A stretch of 64,000 bases of DNA from an uncultured Coprococcus sp. (GCA_934277375.1 CAKQTZ010000005.1:124001-188000), one strand, 5' to 3'. Counted from the first letter of the stretch, positions 23,538 through 33,058 are shown. A program made the numbers and translations. The notes: generated from the sequence alone by a model not told the origin.

Positions 23538-25607
23538 ATGTCACAGGAAACAAATGTAAGCACAATAAAAGGAGTATACGTCAACAGAGAGATTTCATGG
23601 CTCAAGTTCAACGAGCGTGTGCTGGAGGAGGCACAGAATGAGAATTCACCACTTTGCGAGAAATTGTCATTTCTGGCAATATATCAGTCAAATCTTGATG
23701 AATTCTTCATGGTGAGAGTTGGTTCTCTGGAGGATCAGAAGCTTCTGACCGGAGATCAGAGGGAGAACAAGACAAAGCTCAGCCCACAGGAGCAGATTGA
23801 TGCGATCCTTGAGAATGTCACAAAGCTCAATGCCATCAAGGATAATATATATGAGAACCTCATGAAAGATGTTGAGACGGAGGGCTTTAGACTGGTGCGT
23901 TATGCAGATCTGTCAAAGGCTGATGCAAAGTATCTTGACAGTTATTTTGCGCAGGAGATACTTCCGCTGCTTTCAGTGATGATCGTTGGAAGGAAACAGC
24001 CATTCCCATTCCTCAAGAACAGGGAGATATACGCCCTTGCCATACTTGAGAGAAAGGGCAAGAAGAAGCTCGGTATCATACCTTGTGAGAGCGGCATGCT
24101 TCCAAGGCTTGTGGCACTTCCGGGTGTGCCGGGAACATATATACTTTTAGAGGAGCTTATCCTTCACTATGCACCGGGACTTTTCAAGGGCTACAAGGTT
24201 CAGGAGAAGACCCTCATGAGGATCACCAGAAACGCAGATATCGATGTGAGCAAGGTGTACGATGAGGATCTCAACTACAGAGATCAGATGGAACAGGTGG
24301 TTAAGCTCAGAAAGAAGCTTGCTCCGGTCAGAATAGAATTTACAAGAGATATATCACAGAAGATGGTTGGGGAGGTATGTGATTACTGTGAGCTTGACGA
24401 GAAACATGTATTTTATTCAAAATCTCCGCTGGATCTGTCATTTGTATTCCAGATACAGGATAAGCTCAGGGACAGACAGGAGCTGTTCTTTGAGAAGAGA
24501 GTGTCACAGCAGTCACCGGATCTTGATGTGATGAAGCCGCTTATACCTCAGATACTTGAGAAGGATGTGCTTCTCTCATATCCGTATGAGAGCATCAGAC
24601 CGTTCCTGAATCTCCTTCAGGAAGCAGCAAGAGATCCAAAGGTAAATGCAATCAGGATGACTTTATATCGTCTTGCGAAGAACTCCAAGGTTGTGGAAGC
24701 CCTTGTTGAAGCTGCTGAGAATGGTAAACAGGTTGAAGTACTTGTGGAGCTCAAGGCGAGATTTGATGAGGAAAATAATATAGAGTGGAGTCGTACCCTT
24801 GAGGATGCGGGGTGCCATGTTGTGTATGGCGTTGACGGACTCAAGGTTCATTCAAAGCTCTGCCTCATAACCAGAAAAGACGGAGGTAAGATCCAGTACA
24901 TAACACAGATAGGAACGGGCAATTACAATGAGAAGACATCGAGACTCTACACAGATCTGTCACTCATGACTGCAAATGAGGCTATTGGCAAGGATGCCAT
25001 GAAAGTGTTCCAGTCGATTCTTATTGGCAATACAGTCAGCCATGCTGATCATCTGCTTGTGGCTCCTGAGTGCCTGCAGGCTCCTGTCATCAAGATGATA
25101 GATGATGAGATTGCCATAGCAAAGGACGGTCAGCCTGCTTATATCGGAGTTAAGATCAACTCTCTCACCGACAAGAAGATCATCGACAAGCTGGTTGAGG
25201 CATCGAAGGCGGGAGTGAAGGTTGAACTTATAGTCAGAGGAATATGCTGTCTGCTGGCGGGAATTCCCGGAGAGACGGAGAATATACATATAAGAAGTAT
25301 TGTCGGACGTTTTCTTGAGCACTCAAGAATATATATGTTCGGAACCCCTGACAGAGACAAGATATATATAGCTTCAGCAGATTTTATGACACGTAACACT
25401 CTCCGCCGTGTGGAGGTTGCCACACCTATATACGATGAGAAGATCAAGCAGCGTATCAGAGACATGTTTGGGCTTATGATGAAGGACAACATGCAGGCGC
25501 GCATCCAGCAGCCTGATGGCACCTACATGAAGCAGAACCGTGATGCAGAGGAGATAAACTCACAGGAGCAGCAGTATGCAGATGCCTATGAGAGAGCACG
25601 TCAGTAG
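23538..25607 (+). CDS. ppk: polyphosphate kinase 1
   Basis: A 689-residue PPK1, which reversibly moves the terminal phosphate of ATP onto polyphosphate. Domains in order: N-terminal (VNREISWLKFNERVLEEA, NLDEFFMVRVG), head domain, and two phospholipase-D-like C-terminal domains with the catalytic histidine in GLKVHSKLCLITR and the nucleotide/phosphate region IGTGNYNEKTSRLYTDLSL and SADFMTRN. ATG 23538 is used because AAGGAG lies 11 bases upstream; an in-frame start at 23475 would add an unrelated basic stretch. Placement after Pho-box genes suggests polyphosphate storage as part of the phosphate response. Confidence 0.95.
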   Translation: MSQETNVSTIKGVYVNREISWLKFNERVLEEAQNENSPLCEKLSFLAIYQSNLDEFFMVRVGSLEDQKLLTGDQRENKTKLSPQEQIDAILENVTKLNAIKDNIYENLMKDVETEGFRLVRYADLSKADAKYLDSYFAQEILPLLSVMIVGRKQPFPFLKNREIYALAILERKGKKKLGIIPCESGMLPRLVALPGVPGTYILLEELILHYAPGLFKGYKVQEKTLMRITRNADIDVSKVYDEDLNYRDQMEQVVKLRKKLAPVRIEFTRDISQKMVGEVCDYCELDEKHVFYSKSPLDLSFVFQIQDKLRDRQELFFEKRVSQQSPDLDVMKPLIPQILEKDVLLSYPYESIRPFLNLLQEAARDPKVNAIRMTLYRLAKNSKVVEALVEAAENGKQVEVLVELKARFDEENNIEWSRTLEDAGCHVVYGVDGLKVHSKLCLITRKDGGKIQYITQIGTGNYNEKTSRLYTDLSLMTANEAIGKDAMKVFQSILIGNTVSHADHLLVAPECLQAPVIKMIDDEIAIAKDGQPAYIGVKINSLTDKKIIDKLVEASKAGVKVELIVRGICCLLAGIPGETENIHIRSIVGRFLEHSRIYMFGTPDRDKIYIASADFMTRNTLRRVEVATPIYDEKIKQRIRDMFGLMMKDNMQARIQQPDGTYMKQNRDAEEINSQEQQYADAYERARQ

Positions 25608-25632
25608 ATGTATTACATAGTGAGGGATGCTG

Positions 25633-26370
25633 ATGAAGAATAAGAAGATAAAGATTAGAGAGCTTGAGGATATAATAAAAAATAAACGGATATACCCAGT
25701 GTTTCAGCCTATAGTAGATCTTAGAAGTGACCATATATTTGCTTATGAAGCACTGTCCAGAGTACTGGGGGGGTCCAGCATGGAAATAGGTGAGCTGTTT
25801 GAGCTGGCATGCAGGTGCAGAAAGGTCTGGGAACTCGAGGCGGTATGCCGCCGCAATGCCCTGAAGCAGGCGGTGTATATGCCGGCTGGGAAAAAGCTGT
25901 TTTTAAATGTTGATCCAAATGTCATACTTGATCCGAAGTTCCGCAGCGGAACCACAAGATATATGATGAAAAAGTATGGTCTGACACCTGACGATGTAGT
26001 ATTTGAGGTGACTGAGAGAACCAGGATAAAGAAGGAGGCGACATTCACTGAGACCGTCAATCATTATCGGGACGAAGAATTTCATATAGCCATAGATGAT
26101 TTCGGTGCTGAGTTTGCAGGGATGAACAGAGTGTGCCTACTGCATCCGGAGTACATTAAGCTCGATATTGAACTTATAAAGGATATAGATTCAAATGAGT
26201 ATCAGAGAAGCTTTGTGAAACACTTTGCTGATTTCTGTGAGGAGAATGGGATCAAGCTGGTTGCAGAGGGAATAGAGACTAAAGCAGAGCTTGAGACCGC
26301 GGCACGAATAGGTGTGGCATATGGTCAGGGCTACTATCTGTATGCGCCGGGAGTGCAATTCGCGGAATAA
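25633..26370 (+). CDS. EAL-domain cyclic-di-GMP phosphodiesterase
   Basis: A 245-residue stand-alone EAL protein, soluble, covering just the catalytic domain. All key residues are visible: YEALSR (EAL), LFLNVDPN, VFEVTERT, IAIDDFGAEFAGM (DDFG), YIKLDIELI (catalytic Lys), VAEGIETKAEL and YGQGYYL, so it should hydrolyse c-di-GMP. It follows ppk by 25 bases, linking c-di-GMP turnover to phosphate/polyphosphate genes. GAGGG directly touches ATG 25627, so ATG 25633 is preferred. Confidence 0.9.
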   Translation: MKNKKIKIRELEDIIKNKRIYPVFQPIVDLRSDHIFAYEALSRVLGGSSMEIGELFELACRCRKVWELEAVCRRNALKQAVYMPAGKKLFLNVDPNVILDPKFRSGTTRYMMKKYGLTPDDVVFEVTERTRIKKEATFTETVNHYRDEEFHIAIDDFGAEFAGMNRVCLLHPEYIKLDIELIKDIDSNEYQRSFVKHFADFCEENGIKLVAEGIETKAELETAARIGVAYGQGYYLYAPGVQFAE

Positions 26371-26385
26371 TACATACACATAAAA

Positions 26386-26437
26386 ACGGAGGACGTCGAT
26401 GTACATGTCTTTTCATAAGTACATCGACGTCCTCCGT
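26386..26437 (-). terminator. 19-bp perfect hairpin, terminator for the LytTR gene
   Basis: ACGGAGGACGTCGATGTAC (26386-26404) pairs perfectly with its complement at 26419-26437 around 14 bases. The T-run is on the minus strand, so it ends the response-regulator operon, and probably also halts the plus-strand EAL transcript less efficiently. Confidence 0.85.
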
Positions 26438-26441
26438 TGTG

Positions 26442-27173
26442 TTAGCAGATCATGTTCTGCACTCCAAGGAGATCGTCTACAGGAGCGCGGTAGGTGCGTC
26501 CTATTGGAATGCTACCATCTGGATAATTTCTTAGTCTGATCAGAGCGTTGGATGAGTCATAATTGGCAATGTATTGTGAATTTATAATATAACTCTTATG
26601 GCATCTTATGAATGAATCCGGTAGAGCATCCATAAGCTCGGTGAGAGACATCGAGTTGGAGGTGAACTCTCCGGAGATTGTGAATACATTTATGTTGCGC
26701 CGCACCGATTTCATACAAACGATCTCTGATGGCAGCAACCGGAAGTAAACACCCGCGACATCGCGGAATCTGACAGGTTTTTCTGTTATTATTTTTCTGT
26801 CAATAAGCTTCTGTACTGATTCGACCAGCTCATTTGATCTAAATGGTTTTACAAGAAAGTCAAAGCAGTTGGTGACATGGATAGCGTGCGCTGCCTCTTC
26901 AGCATATCCGGTTATGAACAGTATAGGGGTGTATTCAAATCTCGGCTGAGTCCGTATGTATCTGCCGATGTCGATGCCGTTATGTCCATCGGAATCATTC
27001 AGTTCAATGTCAAGAAGTATGATATCAATATCTGTATTTTTATCATTGAGTGCTGCCACTGCCTTGTTGTAGCCGGGGACCATAAGACATCTGGTGTGTT
27101 CGAAGTTCCTCTTCAGAACGGAAGCGATCCCATCACGCTGATCGCTTTCATCGTCAACAATAAGTACATTCAT
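26442..27173 (-). CDS. LytTR-family response regulator
   Basis: A 243-residue AgrA/LytR-type regulator: receiver domain with acidic pair VDDESDQRD and phosphoacceptor Asp in IILLDIELNDSDG, Lys in FLVKPFRS; LytTR DNA-binding domain from about 140 (FRLLPSEIVCMKSVRRNINVFT, FIRCHKSYIINSQYI). ATG 27173 starts MNVLIVDDE with GGGAGAG upstream. Its kinase ends 13 bases before. LytTR proteins read direct repeats upstream of target promoters, here most likely the divergent exporter genes. Confidence 0.93.
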   Translation of the reverse strand: MNVLIVDDESDQRDGIASVLKRNFEHTRCLMVPGYNKAVAALNDKNTDIDIILLDIELNDSDGHNGIDIGRYIRTQPRFEYTPILFITGYAEEAAHAIHVTNCFDFLVKPFRSNELVESVQKLIDRKIITEKPVRFRDVAGVYFRLLPSEIVCMKSVRRNINVFTISGEFTSNSMSLTELMDALPDSFIRCHKSYIINSQYIANYDSSNALIRLRNYPDGSIPIGRTYRAPVDDLLGVQNMIC

Positions 27174-27186
27174 AATTTCTCTCCCT

Positions 27187-28461
27187 TCAAACAATAAATT
27201 CAAATCTGATAAGGGTATCTCCACTTCCCCGCAGATTCTCTATGTATAATTCTCCGTCATAATTGTCAAGAAGATGCTTTGCATTAGCAAGGCCATTCCC
27301 TCTCTTTTGCCTGGAAGGGCCTGAAGGCATTTTTGTGGTGTATCCGGCTCTGACCATATTTGACCTGAGTTCCGATGTGAGCTCAGGCCCTTTATTGACA
27401 GTTGCAAATGATATCCGCGAACCGTCACTATCTATGCTCACCGTAATGTAATCAGGGGCAATTGTTGCTTCAAGGGCATTGTCTAGCAGTATTCCTACTA
27501 CCTTAATAAGCTCATATTCCGGCATATGGGAGTTCAAGTCATAGTTTTTGATGGCGAAATCAATGTCTTTTCCAGATTTTCTTGCCGTTTCAAGTTTGCT
27601 GTACAGGAATCCGGCAAGCACCTTCGTGTTAAGTTTTATAAGATCAGTGTGGTGGAAATCCCTGGTCATGTCATCTATATGTTTGTTCAAAGCTCTGGAT
27701 AGAGATTCATAGTCATTGTGGGAGCAGGCGATCATCTGTATGGCATTTAACTCATTGGCATAGTCGTGCTGCCTGCGTCTTATGTTCTGTATGAGATCGT
27801 CCATCATTGGTTCGTATGTCTCGTAACTTGCGAGGCTTTCCTGCTGTCTGGTGATGGTTTGCTGCTGCCTGATGAGCAGGTAATCAGTTACAAAGACGAT
27901 CACGGCAAATGAAATAAGCAGCGGGATCAGAGTAAGTGTATCAAAGCTTGTGAACTTGGACAGAAATACTTCGACCATGTACAGCAGTGACATGTAAATG
28001 ATGGTGAACTTTATGAAAATATTGCTTTGAGCGATGTATATATAAAGTTTATGCGCCGGTACAATTATCATAAAAATAATTCCGATGATCACGGAGCCGG
28101 TCTGTCCGATTACAGGCTGTATTTTTAAATTGCCAATATTTAATGCGTCAAGGAACAATGAAAACAGTTCCTGAATAAATACAATGTATAAATAAGTAAT
28201 GAGATATCCAAGCAGAGTTTCGATATGATTTTTGCGGAATATTAACTTGTATGTAGCGTAACTTATAGGAAATAGCAAAATCGTGCAATAAGGGTCTGGA
28301 ATAAAGTATGGTAAAAATGTTCCCATTAACAGATACATAAGGATGATGGGAAGAGAGTGTCTGGTATTCTGTATTTTTATAGAGTAAAGACGACATAAAC
28401 AGAATATTTCAACAATGGTGTCAAGTGCAAAACAGTAAAAATCGACAAATCTCTCTAGCAT
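27187..28461 (-). CDS. GHKL sensor histidine kinase (AgrC-like)
   Basis: A 424-residue kinase with about six or seven hydrophobic segments in the first 220 residues, a dimerisation helix with QHDYANELNAIQ (the His in RRRQHDYANEL is the likely phosphosite) and a GHKL ATPase domain (GILLDNALEATI N-box, KRGNGLANAKHLLDNY G-box). This layout is that of peptide-pheromone or antibiotic-peptide sensors such as AgrC. It pairs with the LytTR regulator downstream. Confidence 0.92.
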   Translation of the reverse strand: MLERFVDFYCFALDTIVEIFCLCRLYSIKIQNTRHSLPIILMYLLMGTFLPYFIPDPYCTILLFPISYATYKLIFRKNHIETLLGYLITYLYIVFIQELFSLFLDALNIGNLKIQPVIGQTGSVIIGIIFMIIVPAHKLYIYIAQSNIFIKFTIIYMSLLYMVEVFLSKFTSFDTLTLIPLLISFAVIVFVTDYLLIRQQQTITRQQESLASYETYEPMMDDLIQNIRRRQHDYANELNAIQMIACSHNDYESLSRALNKHIDDMTRDFHHTDLIKLNTKVLAGFLYSKLETARKSGKDIDFAIKNYDLNSHMPEYELIKVVGILLDNALEATIAPDYITVSIDSDGSRISFATVNKGPELTSELRSNMVRAGYTTKMPSGPSRQKRGNGLANAKHLLDNYDGELYIENLRGSGDTLIRFEFIV

Positions 28462-28678
28462 AACTCCGAACTCCTTATAACCCAGTCTTAGAGATATTAT
28501 AAAGTTTCACGCAATAGATAGTCAATGCCGCAAATTGGCAATATTCATCCATTGGGTGCAGTATATTCGTCGTTCAGCGGAAATTTAATGGATTGTGTTG
28601 CGGAGACGCAACATAAATGATAAGACAAAAATAGCGCGCACTAACAAGACGAAAATAGAAGTTTGCAAGGTACATAAA
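28462..28678. promoter_or_regulatory. divergent region between kinase operon and exporter operon
   Basis: 217 bases without a gene. Besides the minus-strand promoter it contains the perfect inverted repeat GTTGCG-GAGA-CGCAAC (28597-28612), about 70 bases before the small anchored protein, and GTTC/GTTG-rich stretches that could be LytTR half sites. No strong plus-strand -10/-35 pair is seen, which would fit an activated promoter. Confidence 0.4.
28496..28525 (-). promoter_or_regulatory. promoter of the kinase-regulator operon
   Basis: On the minus strand TTGACT (28525-28520), 18 bases, TATAAT (28501-28496). It lies 35 bases before the kinase start codon. Confidence 0.8.
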
Positions 28679-29134
28679 ATGAAGAAAAAGATAACAGTTA
28701 TTATTATATTGGCAGTGGCCTGTGTTGCTGCTGGAATATATTTCGCGCAGGGAGACTGGTGCGAGACACAGGGGTGGTCAGGTGAATATAACAGTGAATC
28801 AGTTGAGAGAAGCGGTTTAGAGGGTATAGAACTCAAGTGTTCCCAAAATACACGTATTGTTTATTCTTATATTATAAAATCCGGCGGCGTAGAGCTTAAG
28901 GTTACAAGAGATGCGGATGGGCAGGATGTTGTAAGGTCTGTGATTGCTGAGGGAGAGAATAACAGCGGTGTTATAACATTTGAGAATAAGGAATACTGTA
29001 CATACTATTTATATGAAACTGCACTGAGCAAAGACTCAGATTATATTTGTGAAGGGCGCTATGAGGTGTATCGCACAAAATTTAAACAGTTATTGATAGA
29101 AGCAGCATTCAGACTGGGATTGGAAGATGAGTAG
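28679..29134 (+). CDS. small membrane-anchored protein of the exporter operon
   Basis: A 151-residue protein with a Lys-start and one hydrophobic N-terminal segment (residues 4-22), with no lipobox, so it is anchored or secreted with the bulk outside. The extracellular part has five cysteines and beta-type alternation. I do not recognise the family. ATG 28679 places the signal segment at the N-terminus; the ribosome site AAGG is weak. It precedes two permeases and an ATPase and faces the LytTR two-component system, so it may be an accessory, sensor or immunity component. Confidence 0.65.
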   Translation: MKKKITVIIILAVACVAAGIYFAQGDWCETQGWSGEYNSESVERSGLEGIELKCSQNTRIVYSYIIKSGGVELKVTRDADGQDVVRSVIAEGENNSGVITFENKEYCTYYLYETALSKDSDYICEGRYEVYRTKFKQLLIEAAFRLGLEDE

Positions 29135-29175
29135 TATCGGCCCGGAAAAATATAAATACATCAAAGGAGGATATC

Positions 29176-30267
29176 ATGAGACAGATGAGATGCATCATCA
29201 GGGAATGTTTTAGATACAGAATATCTGGCATCGCCATGGTATCCTGCTTTGTTGTATCTATGTTAGCACTTCATTATGGTGTACAGATATTCAGTAATAT
29301 AATAAAGGAACAAAATGAAAAAAATAATTACATGTACTCAAATCAGTTAAATATGACGGGATCTGTAGTTTCTATGGAAGATATGCCGCAATTACCTGAT
29401 TCTGTGAAATGTAATATGAAGATATGCGGAGTTATGGTACATGATGACATGGATGATGTTACCAGATTTATAGATATTATAGTTTCGTCATACATGGAAA
29501 AGTGGCCCTTGGTCGAGGGCAGATATGCAACTGATACCATGATTGAAAACAAGGAAAAAATAGCATTGATCGGACAAGATCTAGTGCAGTATGCGCGCAT
29601 CGCAGGTGATGGGATGTATTACAGTATTGCGGGAGATGAGTATAAGGTCATAGGTGTTTTAGGGTCAGAAAAAAGTGCTATATTTGACGAAAGTATACTT
29701 CTATATGCAGGATGTCTTGGGGCGAATATTGAAAAGTATGTCGTTAATCCTTCCATCGTGCTGAACATCGCATTAGAAAGTGATGTGGAAGATGTTGACG
29801 ATGTGTATGATAAATATATAAATGGACGTTATGATGTAGTCAGATCCGGTACGCAGGATGTAGCAGACCAATATTTGACTAGCGTGGAACCTTTGTATAA
29901 TGAAAAGCAATACTGTGTATATATATATTTGTTTTCGCTGGCATGCATTTGGCTGATAGTCAGATTCTGGCTTACGCAAAGACTGCATGAAATAAAAATA
30001 TGCCAAGCTTTTGGATTTTCAGGCAGTCAGATCATAAAGCGTCTGGTCTGTTCGATCTGCTCAATAATGGCGGTCAGCATGGTGGGTTTTTCTGTAATAG
30101 TATTGTGTCTGCAAATTTTCCTGAAAAAAGTGATGATGGAGTACAGGTTGTATTTGTCATTCAGGTATATAGCAATATATGCATTGCTGTTCATACTCTC
30201 CATGATAATTATATGTGGCAGAACAGTTTATGTATTTATCACAAAGGGAGTTGTACAAAATAATTAG
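29176..30267 (+). CDS. ABC transporter permease, FtsX/MacB-like
   Basis: A 363-residue membrane protein: one N-terminal segment (about 17-38), a roughly 200-residue extracellular domain, then three C-terminal segments (about 243-263, 288-312, 330-355). This 1+3 layout and the LHEIKICQAFGFSGSQIIKRLV coupling helix are those of MacB/FtsX permeases. The coupling helix includes the usual K-A-x-G element in the form CQAFGFS. AAAGGAGG precedes the ATG. It works with the second permease and ATPase below. Confidence 0.82.
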   Translation: MRQMRCIIRECFRYRISGIAMVSCFVVSMLALHYGVQIFSNIIKEQNEKNNYMYSNQLNMTGSVVSMEDMPQLPDSVKCNMKICGVMVHDDMDDVTRFIDIIVSSYMEKWPLVEGRYATDTMIENKEKIALIGQDLVQYARIAGDGMYYSIAGDEYKVIGVLGSEKSAIFDESILLYAGCLGANIEKYVVNPSIVLNIALESDVEDVDDVYDKYINGRYDVVRSGTQDVADQYLTSVEPLYNEKQYCVYIYLFSLACIWLIVRFWLTQRLHEIKICQAFGFSGSQIIKRLVCSICSIMAVSMVGFSVIVLCLQIFLKKVMMEYRLYLSFRYIAIYALLFILSMIIICGRTVYVFITKGVVQNN

Positions 30268-30302
30268 TTAAGCACAGGACTTATTGAAAAAAGAGGAAAT
30301 AC

Positions 30303-31559
30303 ATGAACTTAAAAAATACAATATATTATAGTTTATCCCATCTGTTTATCAAACGCAGATTATTTATGGTTTCTATGATAATAATGATCACAGGAATGAT
30401 TCTTGTGTTCAATACTTTTGTTGTGTATATGAGTGTATATTCGGATATATATAAAGAGAGAACACTGTTGGGAAATGCAAGAGACAAGTTGTATAAGGTG
30501 GAGTCCACGTATGTTACATTTGATTTTTCGTACTATGAAGAATATCTTGATTTCCTGTTATGTATAGATGAGGAATCAGACATTGGAATGTATCAGGCCA
30601 CGAGTATTCCACTTTCGGTAAAATCTGATAATTATGCCATGGGCGGGATAAGTGATGAAATTACTGATACAGAAAATCAAGGGGATAACACTACAGTCTT
30701 TCAGGCAATGCGTATGGATAATGAACTGATCAGGACATTGGGGTTTGGCGATGATAATGGCAATGAAATAAATCTCACGGTCGATGAAAAAGACAGAGAG
30801 GAGATCGCCGTAGGATCTGGTCTCGGTTCTTATATTAATATAGGAGATGAGCTGACCGATAATTATAGTGGCACTGTATATGTAGTAAAGTATATATTGG
30901 CAGGTGATCAGAAATGGATAGATGGAGAGATCCTGAACGAATCAAATGTTGTATCGCTGGACAATTACATTATCGTGCCGCTTGATTTGAAAGAGTATGA
31001 TGAATATGACTGCGCGGCTTTGGCAGGAGATGTTTTTCTGTGCGTAGATGCAGATGAGAAAGATGCGGTCGATAAGGAGATAGAGGTTATAGGTAAGCAG
31101 GCAGAGAAAAGTGGTGTGTTCATCGATATTTATTCGATAAAAGACCTGGAAAAGAGATCACTCAGAGATAATAATGATGAATTCAAATTCTGCTTTTTGT
31201 TAGCGGGACTTATGCTGGGAGCGGTTGCCTCGATTATCAGTATTTTATCTATATTAAGCTGGGTTTCTGATTATCATGATATTGGCATACTGATGGCAAA
31301 TGGGTTTACCAACGCAGATATATTCCGGATAATCTTGTTTGAGAATATTTTCAAACTTATCGGGTCAGCGGTGTTTTCGCTGGCGTATATCTGTGTAAGT
31401 AATCACGGAGAAATGTATAGCGGCTCTATGTATAGTCTGAAGATATATACAGGTATCACAGTTATATATATTATTATATTGTTTATTTCTGCTGTTATTT
31501 CATATTCGCTGATCACCAGGATAAGCCCAAGTAGTCTACTGAGAGGAGAGCAGTTATGA
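30303..31559 (+). CDS. second ABC transporter permease, FtsX/MacB-like
   Basis: A 418-residue permease with the same 1+3 topology: first membrane segment about residues 17-42, extracellular domain to about 295, then three segments, with the coupling helix DIGILMANGFTNADIFRIILFE and C-terminal SPSSLLRGEQL, a typical MacB-family ending. It overlaps the ATPase by ATGA. Two unlike permeases suggest a heterodimeric complex that moves peptides or lipids outward from the membrane, in contrast to uptake systems. Confidence 0.88.
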   Translation: MNLKNTIYYSLSHLFIKRRLFMVSMIIMITGMILVFNTFVVYMSVYSDIYKERTLLGNARDKLYKVESTYVTFDFSYYEEYLDFLLCIDEESDIGMYQATSIPLSVKSDNYAMGGISDEITDTENQGDNTTVFQAMRMDNELIRTLGFGDDNGNEINLTVDEKDREEIAVGSGLGSYINIGDELTDNYSGTVYVVKYILAGDQKWIDGEILNESNVVSLDNYIIVPLDLKEYDEYDCAALAGDVFLCVDADEKDAVDKEIEVIGKQAEKSGVFIDIYSIKDLEKRSLRDNNDEFKFCFLLAGLMLGAVASIISILSILSWVSDYHDIGILMANGFTNADIFRIILFENIFKLIGSAVFSLAYICVSNHGEMYSGSMYSLKIYTGITVIYIIILFISAVISYSLITRISPSSLLRGEQL

Positions 31560-32221
31560 TAGAAATAGCTGGAATGAAGAAAACATATAGAGGCACAGAC
31601 TTTAAAGTAGAGGCGCTGCGGGAGATTGATTTACATATAGAGACAGGAGAGTTTGTATCGATCATGGGCGAATCTGGATCCGGAAAAAGCACACTGCTTA
31701 ACTGTATAGGGTTGATGGATTTTTTCGATGAGGGAAGCTACATGCTGAATGGAACACAGATAAACGGTATCGAAAAAAAGAAACTGGTAGAGTTGCGGAA
31801 GAATACTGTAAGTTTTATTTTCCAGAATTATGAATTGATGAGGAATTTTACCCTGTATGAGAATATAGAGATACCGCTGCTGGCTAAGAATGTAAGAAGA
31901 AAGAAGCGTAAAGAAATAATAGCTGATACAGCAGCAAAGCTTGGGATAGAATCATTGATGAATAAATATCCATATCAGGTATCTGGAGGTCAGCAGCAGC
32001 GGGCGGCCATTGCCCGGGCCATAGCTGCTGATAATCCCTTTATCCTGGCAGATGAACCTACGGGTGCATTGGATTCTGGAAATTCGGAAGAATTGATGAA
32101 ATATATGCTGATGCTTAAGGATATGGGAAAAACCATCATCATGGTTACACATGATGAAAGCGTGGCATCATATAGTGATAGAATTGTTCATCTTCGGGAT
32201 GGCAAGATAGTGGAGAAATGA
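31556..32221 (+). CDS. ABC transporter ATP-binding protein (MacB/LolD type)
   Basis: A 221-residue ATPase: Walker A GESGSGKST, Q-loop FQNYELMRN, signature VSGGQQQRAAIARA, Walker B ILADEPTGALDSG, H-loop VTHDES. The LolD/MacB-like signature and length match ATPases of antimicrobial-peptide and bacteriocin export/resistance systems. Last gene of the exporter operon; trmO faces it 11 bases downstream with no clear terminator between. Confidence 0.93.
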   Translation: MIEIAGMKKTYRGTDFKVEALREIDLHIETGEFVSIMGESGSGKSTLLNCIGLMDFFDEGSYMLNGTQINGIEKKKLVELRKNTVSFIFQNYELMRNFTLYENIEIPLLAKNVRRKKRKEIIADTAAKLGIESLMNKYPYQVSGGQQQRAAIARAIAADNPFILADEPTGALDSGNSEELMKYMLMLKDMGKTIIMVTHDESVASYSDRIVHLRDGKIVEK

Positions 32222-32232
32222 TGAACTATATT

Positions 32233-32931
32233 TCATTTCACCTCGCACACCATGAGAATACCATCCTCTATGGTGAATCTCACATCATATCCACCGTACA
32301 GCATCCCGTATCTTCTATTCGGTTCATCCTGATAGCCCGGCCTTGGATCCTGTGCAAGTATCTCTTTCAGGGCCTCGATCTGTGTACTTGAAAATATCGT
32401 TTCAAGTTTGGCGGCGATATCGTCAGAGAAACGTACTGACAGTTCCGGAATATCAAGTGAATCTGTCCAGCCGCCTGTGGCGTCCGGGTGGCTGTCTGTG
32501 TATGGCAGATAAGGCTTGATGTCGTACACCGGTGTACCGTCCAGTATATCGGCTCCTGACACCACAAGCCCGTGTACACAGCCAGTTTCTTCATTATATA
32601 TAATATCCAGAAGTTTCACCGATGATAGTCCGATGTTGTTCGGCCTGAATGGTGATCTGGTGGCAAAAACCCCCATCCGCTGGTTACCGCCCAGCTTTGG
32701 GGGTTTTACTGTTGCGGTAAAACCGTTCTTGTGAGCCCTGGAGAAGTCCCACAGCAGCCATATGTGTGAGAATTTGTCAAGTCCTCTGAAAGCCTCTGCC
32801 TGACTGTACGGTGGAAGCATCTCTATAAAAGCGGTGGCGCAGTCTGTCAGACCGCTCTGCCTTGGAATGCCGAACTTTTCTTTATAATCACATCTCACAT
32901 ATCCTATTACTTCTAAATTGGTATTTATCAT
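32233..32931 (-). CDS. trmO: TrmO-like tRNA methyltransferase (TsaA/YaeB family)
   Basis: A 232-residue protein of the TrmO family, which adds the N6-methyl group to t6A37 in threonine tRNAs using S-adenosylmethionine. Visible family motifs: IGYVRCDYKEKFGIPRQSG at the N-terminus, LDKFSHIWLLWDF, GVFATRSPFRPNNIGLSSV and DGTPVYDIKPYLPY, ending with the C-terminal DPRPGY element. The start at 32931 (MINTNLEV) is chosen since the upstream ten residues lack a ribosome site and are unlike the family. It diverges from the Pho-controlled pst operon. Confidence 0.88.
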   Translation of the reverse strand: MINTNLEVIGYVRCDYKEKFGIPRQSGLTDCATAFIEMLPPYSQAEAFRGLDKFSHIWLLWDFSRAHKNGFTATVKPPKLGGNQRMGVFATRSPFRPNNIGLSSVKLLDIIYNEETGCVHGLVVSGADILDGTPVYDIKPYLPYTDSHPDATGGWTDSLDIPELSVRFSDDIAAKLETIFSSTQIEALKEILAQDPRPGYQDEPNRRYGMLYGGYDVRFTIEDGILMVCEVK

Positions 32932-33007
32932 GTATATTGATCCCGCTTTCTGGTTGTTCATTATAAGTCATGGCAGCTTGTTTAATGTACATTTTAACAT
33001 GCATTGA

Positions 33008-33058
33008 TTAACGCCGACTTTACATTCAATTTACATTGCGCTGGTTATGTATTTTACT
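33008..33058 (+). promoter_or_regulatory. PhoP box of the pst operon
   Basis: TTTACA at 33019 and 33030, with TTAACG in phase at 33008 and TTTACT one base out of phase at 33053. A -10-like TATTATAGT lies at 33068-33076 without a -35 box, as at PhoP-activated promoters. The 5' UTR of about 135 bases contains the stem AAAAGAAC/GTTCTTTT (33083-33111). Confidence 0.75.
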
